From an uncultured Lachnospiraceae bacterium (GTDB lineage: Bacteria > Bacillota > Clostridia > Lachnospirales > Lachnospiraceae): a stretch of DNA of 64,000 nucleotides. The position numbers and the translations under genes are program-made. The first letter of the stretch is position 1, and each line of letters begins with the position of its first letter. Where the stretch lies: positions 62,001-126,000 of the forward strand of contig URSA01000003.1 of assembly GCA_900550475.1 (NCBI GenBank), in the 5' to 3' direction. Shown here in pieces: positions 25,899 to 33,741 of the stretch. Under the pieces are notes generated by a model. It had not been told where the DNA came from. It ran no database searches and worked only from the letters and a program-made list of their open reading frames with translations.

Positions 25899-26013
25899 TA
25901 AAGATATATAATCTTCATCAAATCTTTATTTTTTCTTCGTATTCTGTTTTCAGGTTAAGAAACAACTGTGATAAAAAAATAAATTTATATATTGAAAAGA
26001 AGGGAAAATAACG

Positions 26014-26724
26014 ATGGAAATGATGCTTAAAACTAACGAACTTTGCAAGACATTTAAAGATCAGAAAGCTGTAAATAAAGTTTCACTTAATATACCGAAG
26101 GGATGTGTATATGGTCTCCTTGGGCCTAATGGTGCAGGAAAGTCGACAACACTTAAGATGATTACCGGAATCATGAAGCCCACAGATGGCGAGATCATCT
26201 ACGACGGAAAACCCTGGAACAGAGGCGTGCTTGAAGAAATCGGAGCACTGATCGAGAATCCTCCAATCTATGAAAACCTTACAGCAAGAGAGAATCTTGA
26301 AGTAAGAGCAGTTCTTCTGGGAACTCCAAAGAGTCGTATCAATGAAGTTTTAAAAACAGTTTCACTTACGAACACAGGAAAAAAGAAGGCAGGTCAGTTT
26401 TCACTTGGAATGAAGCAGAGACTTGGAATCGCCCTGGCGCTTCTCGGAAATCCTAAGCTTCTTATTCTGGATGAGCCAACAAACGGACTTGACCCCATCG
26501 GAATTGAAGAACTTAGAGAACTCATAAGATCCTTCCCAGAGCAGGGAATCACAGTGATCCTCTCAAGCCACATTTTATCAGAGGTTCAGATGTGTGCAGA
26601 TTACATCGGAATTATTTCAGATGGAGTTCTCGGATATGAAGGAAAGCTTCTTCCCGGACAGAATCTTGAAGACCTTTTTATGGAGGTTGTTAAGAAAAAC
26701 CGTAGGCTTCAAAATATCGCATAA
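26014..26724 (+). CDS. Lantibiotic/antimicrobial-peptide protection ABC transporter, ATP-binding subunit (LanF/CprA type)
   Basis: 236 residues. ABC motifs: Walker A GPNGAGKST (about 40-48), Q-loop region IENPPIYENLTARENLEV, signature FSLGMKQRLGIALALLG, Walker B LLILDEPTNGLDP, and the H-loop SSHILSEVQ. The NPPIYENLTA wording is characteristic of the gallidermin/nisin self-protection ATPases. It pairs with the two permeases that follow to expel membrane-active peptides from the bilayer. The layout ABC-permease-permease-regulator-kinase matches CprABC-RK of Clostridioides difficile. It carries no lantibiotic biosynthesis genes, so it is a stand-alone resistance module. Confidence 0.9.
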   Translation: MEMMLKTNELCKTFKDQKAVNKVSLNIPKGCVYGLLGPNGAGKSTTLKMITGIMKPTDGEIIYDGKPWNRGVLEEIGALIENPPIYENLTARENLEVRAVLLGTPKSRINEVLKTVSLTNTGKKKAGQFSLGMKQRLGIALALLGNPKLLILDEPTNGLDPIGIEELRELIRSFPEQGITVILSSHILSEVQMCADYIGIISDGVLGYEGKLLPGQNLEDLFMEVVKKNRRLQNIA

Positions 26725-26775
26725 CCTAAGAGATTCTTCCAATTACCGAATAGATTAGACGAAAGGATTACAACA

Positions 26776-27507
26776 ATGACTAACATAATCAGAGCAGAGT
26801 TTTTAAAATCAAAAAGAACCATGAGTAGTATACTTATATTTGCATTCCCAATAATCGCACTTGTAATGGCGCTTGTGCTTACAGCAGGAATGACAAACGC
26901 TTACGCAGAGAGCGCATGGAACTGGTGGTATACGCTTCTTCTCCCCGGAATGATTGCTATCATAAGTTATCTTTCGGTAATGAGAGAGAAGAAAAACGGG
27001 TACTACAATGTCAAAGCCCTTCCTATCGAGAAAAAAAAGCTGATGCTTGGGAAAATAACCTATCTTGGAATTCTTGTACTCATATCAAATGCGGTTCTGT
27101 TTATGGGCGCTGCTTTTGGAGGCATCTTTTTAACAACAAGTGTTCCGGTAGTTGGGGCAGCTATAACTGTTTTAGTTCTTTCTATAGTTCAGCTATGGCA
27201 GATTCCACTTTTCTTATTCCTTAGCGAAAAATTCGGGATGGTTGTTGAACTCATATCCTGCCTGTTCATAACCGTGCTTGGAATTATCGTGGCACCTTCA
27301 GGAAAATGGTTTTTGTCCGTATCTGCAGTACCTATGAGAGTTGTTACTCCGCTTCTTCATGTACTTCCAAACGGTCTGAGAGCCCAGGCAGGAGATCCTC
27401 TTCTTAATGTTTCTGTAATCTTTCCCGGAATTCTCATCGCCATTGTCTGGTTTGTGGTTTTAACTTATCTATATCTTAACTGGTTTGAAAAAAGAGAGGT
27501 GAAATAA
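26776..27507 (+). CDS. Lantibiotic protection ABC transporter permease (LanE/MutE type)
   Basis: 243 residues with six predicted hydrophobic helices (about 18-40, 52-68, 99-125, 130-155, 160-180, 215-236). It begins IIRAEFLKSKRTMSS, the usual start of ABC-2-type permeases of the LanE family, and has the AESAWNWWYTLLLPGM segment typical of this group. It forms the membrane half of the transporter with the next gene, 2 bp downstream. Confidence 0.88.
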   Translation: MTNIIRAEFLKSKRTMSSILIFAFPIIALVMALVLTAGMTNAYAESAWNWWYTLLLPGMIAIISYLSVMREKKNGYYNVKALPIEKKKLMLGKITYLGILVLISNAVLFMGAAFGGIFLTTSVPVVGAAITVLVLSIVQLWQIPLFLFLSEKFGMVVELISCLFITVLGIIVAPSGKWFLSVSAVPMRVVTPLLHVLPNGLRAQAGDPLLNVSVIFPGILIAIVWFVVLTYLYLNWFEKREVK

Positions 27508-27509
27508 AA

Positions 27510-28253
27510 ATGTTTAGTAGATGCCTTCGAGCAGATTTTTATAAAATGAAAAGAAGTTCCGTAACTATTGCGCATATCGTAATCCCGATTGTGGTAAGCG
27601 CAGTGTTTCTTGCTTATTATGCGGCTTCCGGATGGAATGAGACCGATAAGATATCTGCATTTTATGAGGCTCTTGGATTTGGATTTCCTGTATTGATTGG
27701 AATATTCGTTGCAAGTACAATGGAGCAGGAGCAAAATGCGGGCTCGTTCCAAAACCTTCTTACTATAAGAAGTAAGAAGGCAGCGCTCTTTTCAAAGGTG
27801 GTGACATTACTTTTACTTAGTCTCTTTGCCTTGCTATTTACAGCAGTTTTATTCGGATTAGGCTTTATCATGATTTACGGACAGGGCACCGCTTCAATGG
27901 GAGTGTTCCTCATGGCAGCCTTTGTTATGTGGCTTTCAGCGATTCCGCTCTATCTGATATTTGAGATTTTTGCATTTGTTTTTGGCAAGGCTTTTGTAAT
28001 AGGTGCAGGTTTGATCTCAGGACTTATCAGTGCACTTTTCCTTACAGATATTGGAATGTATGCCTGGAAGGTCGTGCCACTTTCATGGACAGCCAGAATG
28101 CCTGAAACATTCCTTGTATACGAACTTTCAGATAGTGGAGCACTTTCTGAGATCAGGTCACAGGCACCGATTTACATGGTAGTTACCATCGTATGCCTGG
28201 CGGGATATTTCGTTTTTTCTGCAAACTATGAGGGTAGTAAGATATCTGAATAA
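27510..28253 (+). CDS. Lantibiotic protection ABC transporter permease (LanG/MutG type)
   Basis: 247 residues, six hydrophobic segments. The start CLRADFYKMKRSSVTIAHIV and the TMEQEQNAGSFQNLL segment are typical of LanG permeases. It follows the LanE-type gene with a 2-bp gap and precedes the response regulator by about 40 bp. Together with the ATPase it should protect the membrane against cationic or lantibiotic peptides; no specificity can be read from sequence. Confidence 0.88.
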   Translation: MFSRCLRADFYKMKRSSVTIAHIVIPIVVSAVFLAYYAASGWNETDKISAFYEALGFGFPVLIGIFVASTMEQEQNAGSFQNLLTIRSKKAALFSKVVTLLLLSLFALLFTAVLFGLGFIMIYGQGTASMGVFLMAAFVMWLSAIPLYLIFEIFAFVFGKAFVIGAGLISGLISALFLTDIGMYAWKVVPLSWTARMPETFLVYELSDSGALSEIRSQAPIYMVVTIVCLAGYFVFSANYEGSKISE

Positions 28254-28295
28254 TTGGCTCCAAATATTTTGAAAAAGAGGATGAAAAAAAGAATT

Positions 28296-28958
28296 ATGGC
28301 AAACATACTGGCAGTTGACGACGAAAACGCCATTTTAAACATGATCGAGAATGTTCTTGTTAAGGATTCCCACACTGTTACAAAAATTGATGATCCTACA
28401 AAAATTGAGATGGATAAGCTCTCACGCTTTGATCTTGTATTACTGGACGTGATGATGCCTGGAATTGATGGGTTTGAGCTATGCTCAAAGATTAGAAATG
28501 TAGTTGATTGCCCAATTTTATTTATCACTGCAAAGACGGATGAGGGAAGTCTTGTAAATGGCCTGGCCCTTGGGGCAGATGATTATATCTGCAAGCCCTT
28601 CGGAGTAATGGAACTTCGTGCGAGAATTGGAGCACATCTTCGAAGAGAAAAGCGTGAGCATGTGGCAAGACTTGCCCTTGGCAGAATCTGCTTCATGCTT
28701 GAAGCCCGTAAGATGATGCTTGATGAAGAGGAAATAAACCTCACAAAGGCTGAGTACGACATATGTGAGTTTTTGGCAAAGAACCGTGGTCAGATTTTTT
28801 CAAAGGAACAGATACTGGAAAAGGTGCTGGGGTATGACAGCGAAAGTAGCGACAGCACAATAATCACACATATCAAAAACATCAGAACGAAGCTATCACG
28901 CTTTGAGTATATGCCGATTAAGACAGTTTGGGGGATTGGATATAAATGGGAAGAGTAA
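28296..28958 (+). CDS. Response regulator, OmpR/PhoB (NisR/CprR type)
   Basis: 220 residues. Receiver domain (1-115): acidic pair near VDDENA, phospho-acceptor Asp in LVLLDVMMPGIDGFELC, conserved Lys in CKPFGVMELRARI. C-terminal winged helix (130-220) with LTKAEYDICEFLAKNRGQIFS and TVWGIGYKW. The start ATG 28296 begins MANILAVDD; upstream in-frame codons lack a good ribosome binding site. It overlaps the kinase gene by 13 bp and probably activates the upstream transporter genes. Confidence 0.9.
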   Translation: MANILAVDDENAILNMIENVLVKDSHTVTKIDDPTKIEMDKLSRFDLVLLDVMMPGIDGFELCSKIRNVVDCPILFITAKTDEGSLVNGLALGADDYICKPFGVMELRARIGAHLRREKREHVARLALGRICFMLEARKMMLDEEEINLTKAEYDICEFLAKNRGQIFSKEQILEKVLGYDSESSDSTIITHIKNIRTKLSRFEYMPIKTVWGIGYKWEE

Positions 28959-30352
28959 TAAGTAAGGATAAAAAGAATAAGAGGGGAACACTAGGTCTTG
29001 GAAGCATGTTCGAGGTCTATATTTTTTTAATGGGATTAGCACTCCTTATATGGGCAGCCATTTCTCTTTTTGCTTTTGACTTTCTTATAAATGCCGGAGT
29101 TATCTACCCGGCTGATTACGCGGAATACAGGATAAGTGAAGTTTCTGAACAGATTAAAACAGCAAATGAAGTGACAGATGATCTGATTCCTGAGGTATGC
29201 CGCTATGTGGTTTTTTCAGAGGATGGAAAAGTCCTCTCAGGCGATCTTGATGAAAAGGATGTGGAAACCGCATGGAAGGTATTATCAAATAATAATTATA
29301 GCGATGGAAAATTTTATAAAATTATTATCCGTCCGGATGAATATGTTGTTTTGCAGTATAGGCTTAAGCCTCAGTATAAATCCATGTGGATGAATGAGCA
29401 TCTGCCAAATCCTGAAAATCTCCTGGCCATTTTCATTATTATATGCTGCTTGGGAATCATGCAGATTTTTGCTAAGAAATTTGGCTCAGGGATTAGAAAG
29501 AAGATGACTCCCATGAGAGAGGCCTTAGAGCAGATTGGCGACAGGAACCTGGATTTTAAGGTAAATTATTCAGGCGTTAGAGAGATTGACGAATGCCTTG
29601 TAGCACTGGATGACATGCGATACGCGCTTAAGACTTCACTTCAGAAGCAGTGGGAGACCGAGCAGGAAAAGAGCAGGCAGATGTCAGCACTTGCCCACGA
29701 CATCAAGACTCCCCTTACAGTGGTTCGTGGCAATTCTGAGCTTTTGCTTGAGACAGAACTTACGGATGAGCAGAAGAACTATGCGGACTATATTTCAGGA
29801 AGTGCACTTCAGATTCAGAATTATGTACAGACTCTCATAGAAGTTACAAAGTCTCAGGAAGGTATCGAGCAGACACCTGTTAAGGTAAAAGTCGCTGATA
29901 TTCTAACTGATATTAAAAAGCAGACCATGGGGCTTTCGGAAGTTTATCAGCTTCAGATTAAATGGAAGGAAGAATGCAATGGCGAGGATATTATCAGTGT
30001 TGTGTATGACCATGTAGTCAGGGCTGTCATGAATGCTGTGAGGAATGCTGCTGAGCACACCCCTGAGGGTGGCATAATAGATATTACTGCCACATACAGC
30101 TACGGAAAACTTGCCTTTACTGTTGAGGATTCCGGAAGTGGCTTCACGCCTGAAGCCCTTGCTCATGGCACAGAGCAGTTTTTCATGGATGATTCCAGCA
30201 GAACCGGTGGCTTTCATTATGGTATTGGATTGTTCTTTGCTAAGAAAGTTGCAAAGGAGCATGACGGAGATGTTGTTCTTGCTAATTCTAAGGAGAGCGG
30301 CGGTGCTAAGGTTGAGATAAGTTTTATAAGTCAAGGGGATGGTTTTCATTGA
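28946..30352 (+). CDS. Sensor histidine kinase (NisK/CprK type)
   Basis: 468 residues. A transmembrane helix near 28-48 and another near 158-174 enclose a short (about 110-residue) extracellular loop, as in lantibiotic sensors. Then a HAMP-like linker, the dimerisation H-box ALAHDIKTPLTVVRGNSELL (His about 251) and the ATPase domain with N-box RNAAEHTPEGG and G-boxes DSGSGFTPEAL and GGFHYGIGLFFAKK. It is the partner of the overlapping response regulator. Module cohesion and composition indicate acquisition as a unit. Confidence 0.9.
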   Translation: MGRVISKDKKNKRGTLGLGSMFEVYIFLMGLALLIWAAISLFAFDFLINAGVIYPADYAEYRISEVSEQIKTANEVTDDLIPEVCRYVVFSEDGKVLSGDLDEKDVETAWKVLSNNNYSDGKFYKIIIRPDEYVVLQYRLKPQYKSMWMNEHLPNPENLLAIFIIICCLGIMQIFAKKFGSGIRKKMTPMREALEQIGDRNLDFKVNYSGVREIDECLVALDDMRYALKTSLQKQWETEQEKSRQMSALAHDIKTPLTVVRGNSELLLETELTDEQKNYADYISGSALQIQNYVQTLIEVTKSQEGIEQTPVKVKVADILTDIKKQTMGLSEVYQLQIKWKEECNGEDIISVVYDHVVRAVMNAVRNAAEHTPEGGIIDITATYSYGKLAFTVEDSGSGFTPEALAHGTEQFFMDDSSRTGGFHYGIGLFFAKKVAKEHDGDVVLANSKESGGAKVEISFISQGDGFH

Positions 30353-30404
30353 CTCAGCAAATCCAATTAGTTAAAGAGTATAGTTCTACAGAATTAGTTA
30401 TACG

Positions 30405-30506
30405 TTATTTTTTCTTCTTTCCACGTCCATTTCCTTTAATAGGTTTACAAAGATCTGAGTACCTTTGCAGGATGTCGGTAAAGGTTTTAAACTCATAATG
30501 ACCTCG
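30405..30506 (-). pseudogene. C-terminal fragment of an unidentified gene
   Basis: Reading on the minus strand, an open frame ends at a TAA (30405-30407) with a sequence that includes YEFKTFTDILQRYSDLC and a highly basic GNGRGKKKK end. It looks like a genuine C-terminus rather than random sequence, but there is no start and it is cut at about 30506, where the M56-like fragment on the other strand begins. The parent gene is not recognised. Confidence 0.4.
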
Positions 30507-31188
30507 TGTTTGTCGAGCATGACTCCAACAACTTCGTTTATGTCAAAGTTAAGGACGGCGAAAGATTCCATTCCACGGGAGAAGCTTTCAAACCCAACGA
30601 TACGACTGCGGCCGTAACCAAATGGTTTGATTACCTTGAAACCCCTGATGAAATGAAATGAGACGGTAGCCTTGAAATCAACCTCACCGAGTTTCCGGAT
30701 GTGACCTTCCGTTGGTCTTATGGAGAGATGCTGGCTGTTAAGGGTAGTAAAAGCACTTCACTTTATACCGGGATGCCAATCTGGAACGCATACTTCTGTG
30801 ACCTTTCCGGTGACGGTCTGCCCGAATTGTGTTCTACAATCAGCTGGGGTTCTGGCATGATTGATAACCGTGTCATCATCTATGACTATGCAAATGAAGC
30901 AAGCTATGAGCTGTCTGATCGAGGAAATTTCGATTTTACCCTCAGATTTCATGAAGCTGATGGATACCTCTATGTAGATAAAAGGAAATATAATACTGAC
31001 GAACCGGTTCAATCGGGGCGCCTGGTGTTCAAAGATGACTGTCTCCAAGTTGAAGGTTTTTCTTCCAATATAGATGAACCTGCCAAGTATTATCTGACCA
31101 TCGGTGCAGAAGGTGTTAAGAGCATCGAGTTTACAATGCCTAACTCAAGTGGTGGATGTGAAACCGCTGCAATTCTCATTCCAAAGTG
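30498..31188 (+). pseudogene. C-terminal remnant of an M56 (BlaR1-like) family protein, with an internal stop
   Basis: One frame encodes DLVFVEHDSNNFVYVKVKDG, FHSTGEAFKPND, AAVTKWFDYLETPDEMK, then a TGA at 30659-30661, then DGSLEINLTEFPDVTFRWSY and on through MPIWNAYFCDLSGDGLPELC and GRLVFKDDCLQVEGF. I recognise this as the extracytoplasmic C-terminal part of M56/BlaR1-type proteins of gut Clostridia, where the residue at the stop is normally Trp (TGG to TGA). The peptidase and transmembrane region are absent. It ends beside a terminator-like hairpin. Dead fragment. Confidence 0.65.
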
Positions 31189-31216
31189 GGAGGGATGTTG
31201 TAGCGGTTTTTCTTTT
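31161..31216. terminator. Bidirectional terminator between remnants
   Basis: AAACCGCTGCAA (31161-31172) pairs with TTGTAGCGGTTT (31198-31209) with one mismatch; T-run follows. It lies between the M56 remnant and the convergent sigma-factor fragment. Confidence 0.6.
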
Positions 31217-31842
31217 TATGGTTCAAATGCCACCATTGTTTCCTTTGGCAGTTTCTCATTTTCACAGTTCAGAAGATACGCTATCGCCTTGTTCGCAAAG
31301 CGGTTTGTTTTCATCGTATCCCAATCGGCAAGCCGGACTATTTTTGCTGTGCCGTTCTCAAAATTCAATGAAATCTCGCCCCATTCGCCGTCGCAGTCTG
31401 CTTGATATTCGTAGATTGCGGCGGCGATTTTCTTTTTGCGCTTGGTCTTGGATTTCTGTTTTAGTCGGACAGCGTGGAGCGCACCCTCGGCAACCAGAAG
31501 TTCCGTCAGTTTGTCTACTGCTTTCCGATAGGCTCGTTCTGCACCGCTGGCTGTGCTGCCCTCAAACATAACCGCCAGTTCTTCAAAGGTGGGGCGGTCT
31601 TTCCATGGGCCGACACGCCCACAGGTCATGCAGATCGCAAGACGCTTTTCAAGCAAGGTCTGTTCCCGGTAATTTAGTTTCTCAAATGCCCGCCGCACCT
31701 TTTCTGCTTGTATGCCGTTCCAGAGGATGTCGGTATAGTTCCAGCTATCGTCAAGGGCAACATCTTCGCCTGTTTCCACGCCGTCCTCGTCTGTTACATA
31801 GAACGGCTGCTGATTGCGGATGCCACGGACAAGGGCACTCGG
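31216..31842 (-). pseudogene. Sigma-70-family factor, 5'-truncated
   Basis: The frame ends at 31216 and is open up to a stop at 31843-31845, giving about 208 residues without a plausible native start. NYTDILWNGIQAEKVRRAFE, LNYREQTLLEKRLAICMTCG, then FEELAVMFEGSTASGAERAYR form a sigma-region-4 type HTH. A 70-residue C-terminal extension (KQKSKTKRKKK, then an acidic beta-rich part) follows. Proteins of this kind are found in conjugative elements of gut Firmicutes. The N-terminal half, including region 2, is missing and is replaced at about 31842 by unrelated DNA, so the gene is presumably dead. Confidence 0.65.
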
Positions 31843-31990
31843 CTATGTGTGTGCACCGAGCCTGATGCAGAAAATGCTGGTAAAGTGCATCGGACAGACC
31901 GGGGATGTGGATGCTTACCGGGCAAACCGCGATCTGATCTATGACGGTCTGACGAAGTTCTGTATGGAGCATAACTACACTGCTTGTTGA
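31841..31990 (+). pseudogene. Fragment of a PLP-dependent aminotransferase (class I/II)
   Basis: A 49-residue open stretch GYVCAPSLMQKMLVKCIGQ, DVDAYRANRDLIYDGLTKF ends at TGA 31988. NAPSLMQ-like and the DVxxYxxNRDxLYxxL pattern are found in the large-domain/C-terminal region of aminotransferases. There is no start and no PLP lysine here, so it is a scar. Its end overlaps the -35 box of the marR promoter, so the junction with the following operon is tight. Confidence 0.55.
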
Positions 31991-32040
31991 CATTTCAACA
32001 AACCTGTGATAGACTTTATACTTGTTGAAAACTCAACAAG
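31984..32040 (+). promoter_or_regulatory. marR operon promoter with two identical operators
   Basis: TTGACA (31987-31992) and extended -10 TGATAGACT (-10 at 32010-32015), spacer 17 bp. Two palindromes TTGTTGA-N4-TCAACAA lie at 31984-32001 and 32022-32039 (the second extends to 20 bp, CTTGTTGA and its complement). The first covers the -35 box; the second starts just after the -10 box. This arrangement is what autorepression by the MarR protein would need. Confidence 0.75.
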
Positions 32041-32064
32041 AGACGAGAAAGAGGAGAGGTCGCA

Positions 32065-32511
32065 TTGAAGGAGCGCTTTGAGACATTTACGGTACTTATC
32101 AACCGGATCAATCGGAATATTCGAAAAATCAAGAATGCGGAGATGGCAGAGTATAATCTGCGGAGCGTGCATATTTCCTGTCTGTACTATCTGTATACGG
32201 TGGAGGGACTGACGGAAACGGATCTGTGCGAACGCTGCGAGGAGGACAAGGCAACGATCTCGCGTGCAGTCGATTATCTGGAAAAGAACGGGTATCTGAT
32301 ATGTGAGTCAAAGACTGCCAAGAAATATAAAAGTACGTTTGTGCTGACGGACAAAGGGCGCGAGGCTGCGGAGAAGATTTCGGAAAAAATCGCGCATGTG
32401 CTCGACAGATTAAGCGATGAGCTGTCGGAGGAAGACCGTATCCGGTTTTACAGAAACCTGTCCCTTATCAGCCAGAATCTTGAAAGCATCGTACAAAAAC
32501 TTGAAAATTAA
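32065..32511 (+). CDS. MarR-family transcriptional regulator
   Basis: 148 residues, TTG start with AGGAGAGG upstream. The winged-HTH core is ETDLCERCEEDKATISRAVD followed by the wing YLICESKTAKKYKSTFVLTD and the DKGREAAEKI helix. MarR dimers bind palindromic operators and release them on ligand binding. Two identical palindromes in its own promoter indicate autoregulation of the marR-adh-aldh unit. The ligand is unknown; an aldehyde or a fatty acid is possible given the neighbours, which is inference. Confidence 0.9.
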   Translation: MKERFETFTVLINRINRNIRKIKNAEMAEYNLRSVHISCLYYLYTVEGLTETDLCERCEEDKATISRAVDYLEKNGYLICESKTAKKYKSTFVLTDKGREAAEKISEKIAHVLDRLSDELSEEDRIRFYRNLSLISQNLESIVQKLEN

Positions 32512-32526
32512 CAGGGGGAAATCATT

Positions 32527-33741
32527 ATGTTTTTTGTGAAAGCACTCTATTGCCGGATATTTCAAATCGGGTTTCGACTCGCACTTCCGCTTTTGCCTTA
32601 CCGTGAGCCTGAAATTGTAAGCTCCTGCAGCAAAATCCCGGAGGTGTTTGAAAAGGAGCACCGCAGATCTGCGCTGATCGTGACAGACAGGGGGATTGTA
32701 AACAATGGACTGACGAAGCCGCTGGAGGATGTCCTGACCGCCCACAATATCGAATATGTAGTGTACGACAAAACGCAGCCGAATCCGACGGTTGATAATG
32801 TGGAGGAGGCGCTTACTTTATACAGACAGAAGAAGTGCGACTGCCTGATCGCCATCGGAGGGGGATCTTCGATGGACTGTGCAAAGGCGCTTGGGGCGAG
32901 AGTGGCATATCCGAAACGAACCGTAGGGCAGATGAAGGGGATTCTGCGCGTGATGCGGAAGCTGCCAACACTCATCGCAATCCCGACGACAGCAGGAACC
33001 GGAAGCGAGGTGACTCTTGCGGCAATCGTCACAGATCCGGTAAAGCGTCACAAGTATGCGCTTATGAGCTTCCCCCTGATTCCACATTATGCGGTGCTGG
33101 ATGCTGAACTGACCTATTCGCTGCCACCGCAGCTGACTGCAACCACAGGAATGGATGCTCTGACACATGCGGTAGAGGCATACATCGGAAGGTCTACGAC
33201 CAAAGAGACACGGAGACTTGCACTTGAGGCAACAACGCTGGTATTCCAAAATGTTAAAACTGCATATAACAATCAAAAGAACCGGAAGGCACGCGAGAAT
33301 ATGCTGCACGCTGCCTACAAGGCGGGTGTATCCTTCTCAAAATCCTATGTGGGTTATATCCATGCGGTTGCACATTCCCTCGGCGGGCAATATGGAATCC
33401 CGCATGGTCTTGCCAACGCGGTAATCATGCCCTATGTGCTGAAGGCGTATGGAAAAAGTGCCTATAAAAAGCTGCATCGTCTGGGAATCGCCGCAGGGGT
33501 AAGCACAGAGGCGGACACAGTGGAAACCGGGGCAAAGAAGTTTATCCGTGCGATCGAAGAACTCAATGAGGGCATGGGAATCCCGAAGAAGCTTTCCGGT
33601 ATCCGCAGGGAGGATATCCCGGTAATGGCAGCGCACGCGGAGAAAGAGGCAAATCCGTTGTATCCGGTGCCAAAGCTTATGACCAGAGAAGAGCTGGAGA
33701 CTTTTTATGAACAGGTTGCAGAAGGAGGGACACTTGCATGA
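32527..33741 (+). CDS. Iron-containing alcohol dehydrogenase
   Basis: 404 residues. Group III (Fe) alcohol dehydrogenase: NAD-binding GGGSSMDCAK (about 116-125), IPTTAGTGSEVT, TGMDALTHAVEAY and metal ligands in HAVAHSLGGQYGIPHGLAN. An N-terminal extension rich in hydrophobics (FFVKALYCRIFQIGFRLALP) precedes the domain and could associate with membranes. The enzyme would interconvert alcohols and aldehydes. It is 15 bp after marR and overlaps the aldehyde dehydrogenase start by 4 bp. Confidence 0.92.
   Translation: MFFVKALYCRIFQIGFRLALPLLPYREPEIVSSCSKIPEVFEKEHRRSALIVTDRGIVNNGLTKPLEDVLTAHNIEYVVYDKTQPNPTVDNVEEALTLYRQKKCDCLIAIGGGSSMDCAKALGARVAYPKRTVGQMKGILRVMRKLPTLIAIPTTAGTGSEVTLAAIVTDPVKRHKYALMSFPLIPHYAVLDAELTYSLPPQLTATTGMDALTHAVEAYIGRSTTKETRRLALEATTLVFQNVKTAYNNQKNRKARENMLHAAYKAGVSFSKSYVGYIHAVAHSLGGQYGIPHGLANAVIMPYVLKAYGKSAYKKLHRLGIAAGVSTEADTVETGAKKFIRAIEELNEGMGIPKKLSGIRREDIPVMAAHAEKEANPLYPVPKLMTREELETFYEQVAEGGTLA

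Noticed and set aside
30400..30700. Intact M56 peptidase gene
   Set aside because: Only the extracytoplasmic C-terminal part is present, there is an internal TGA at 30659, and the HExxH region is missing.
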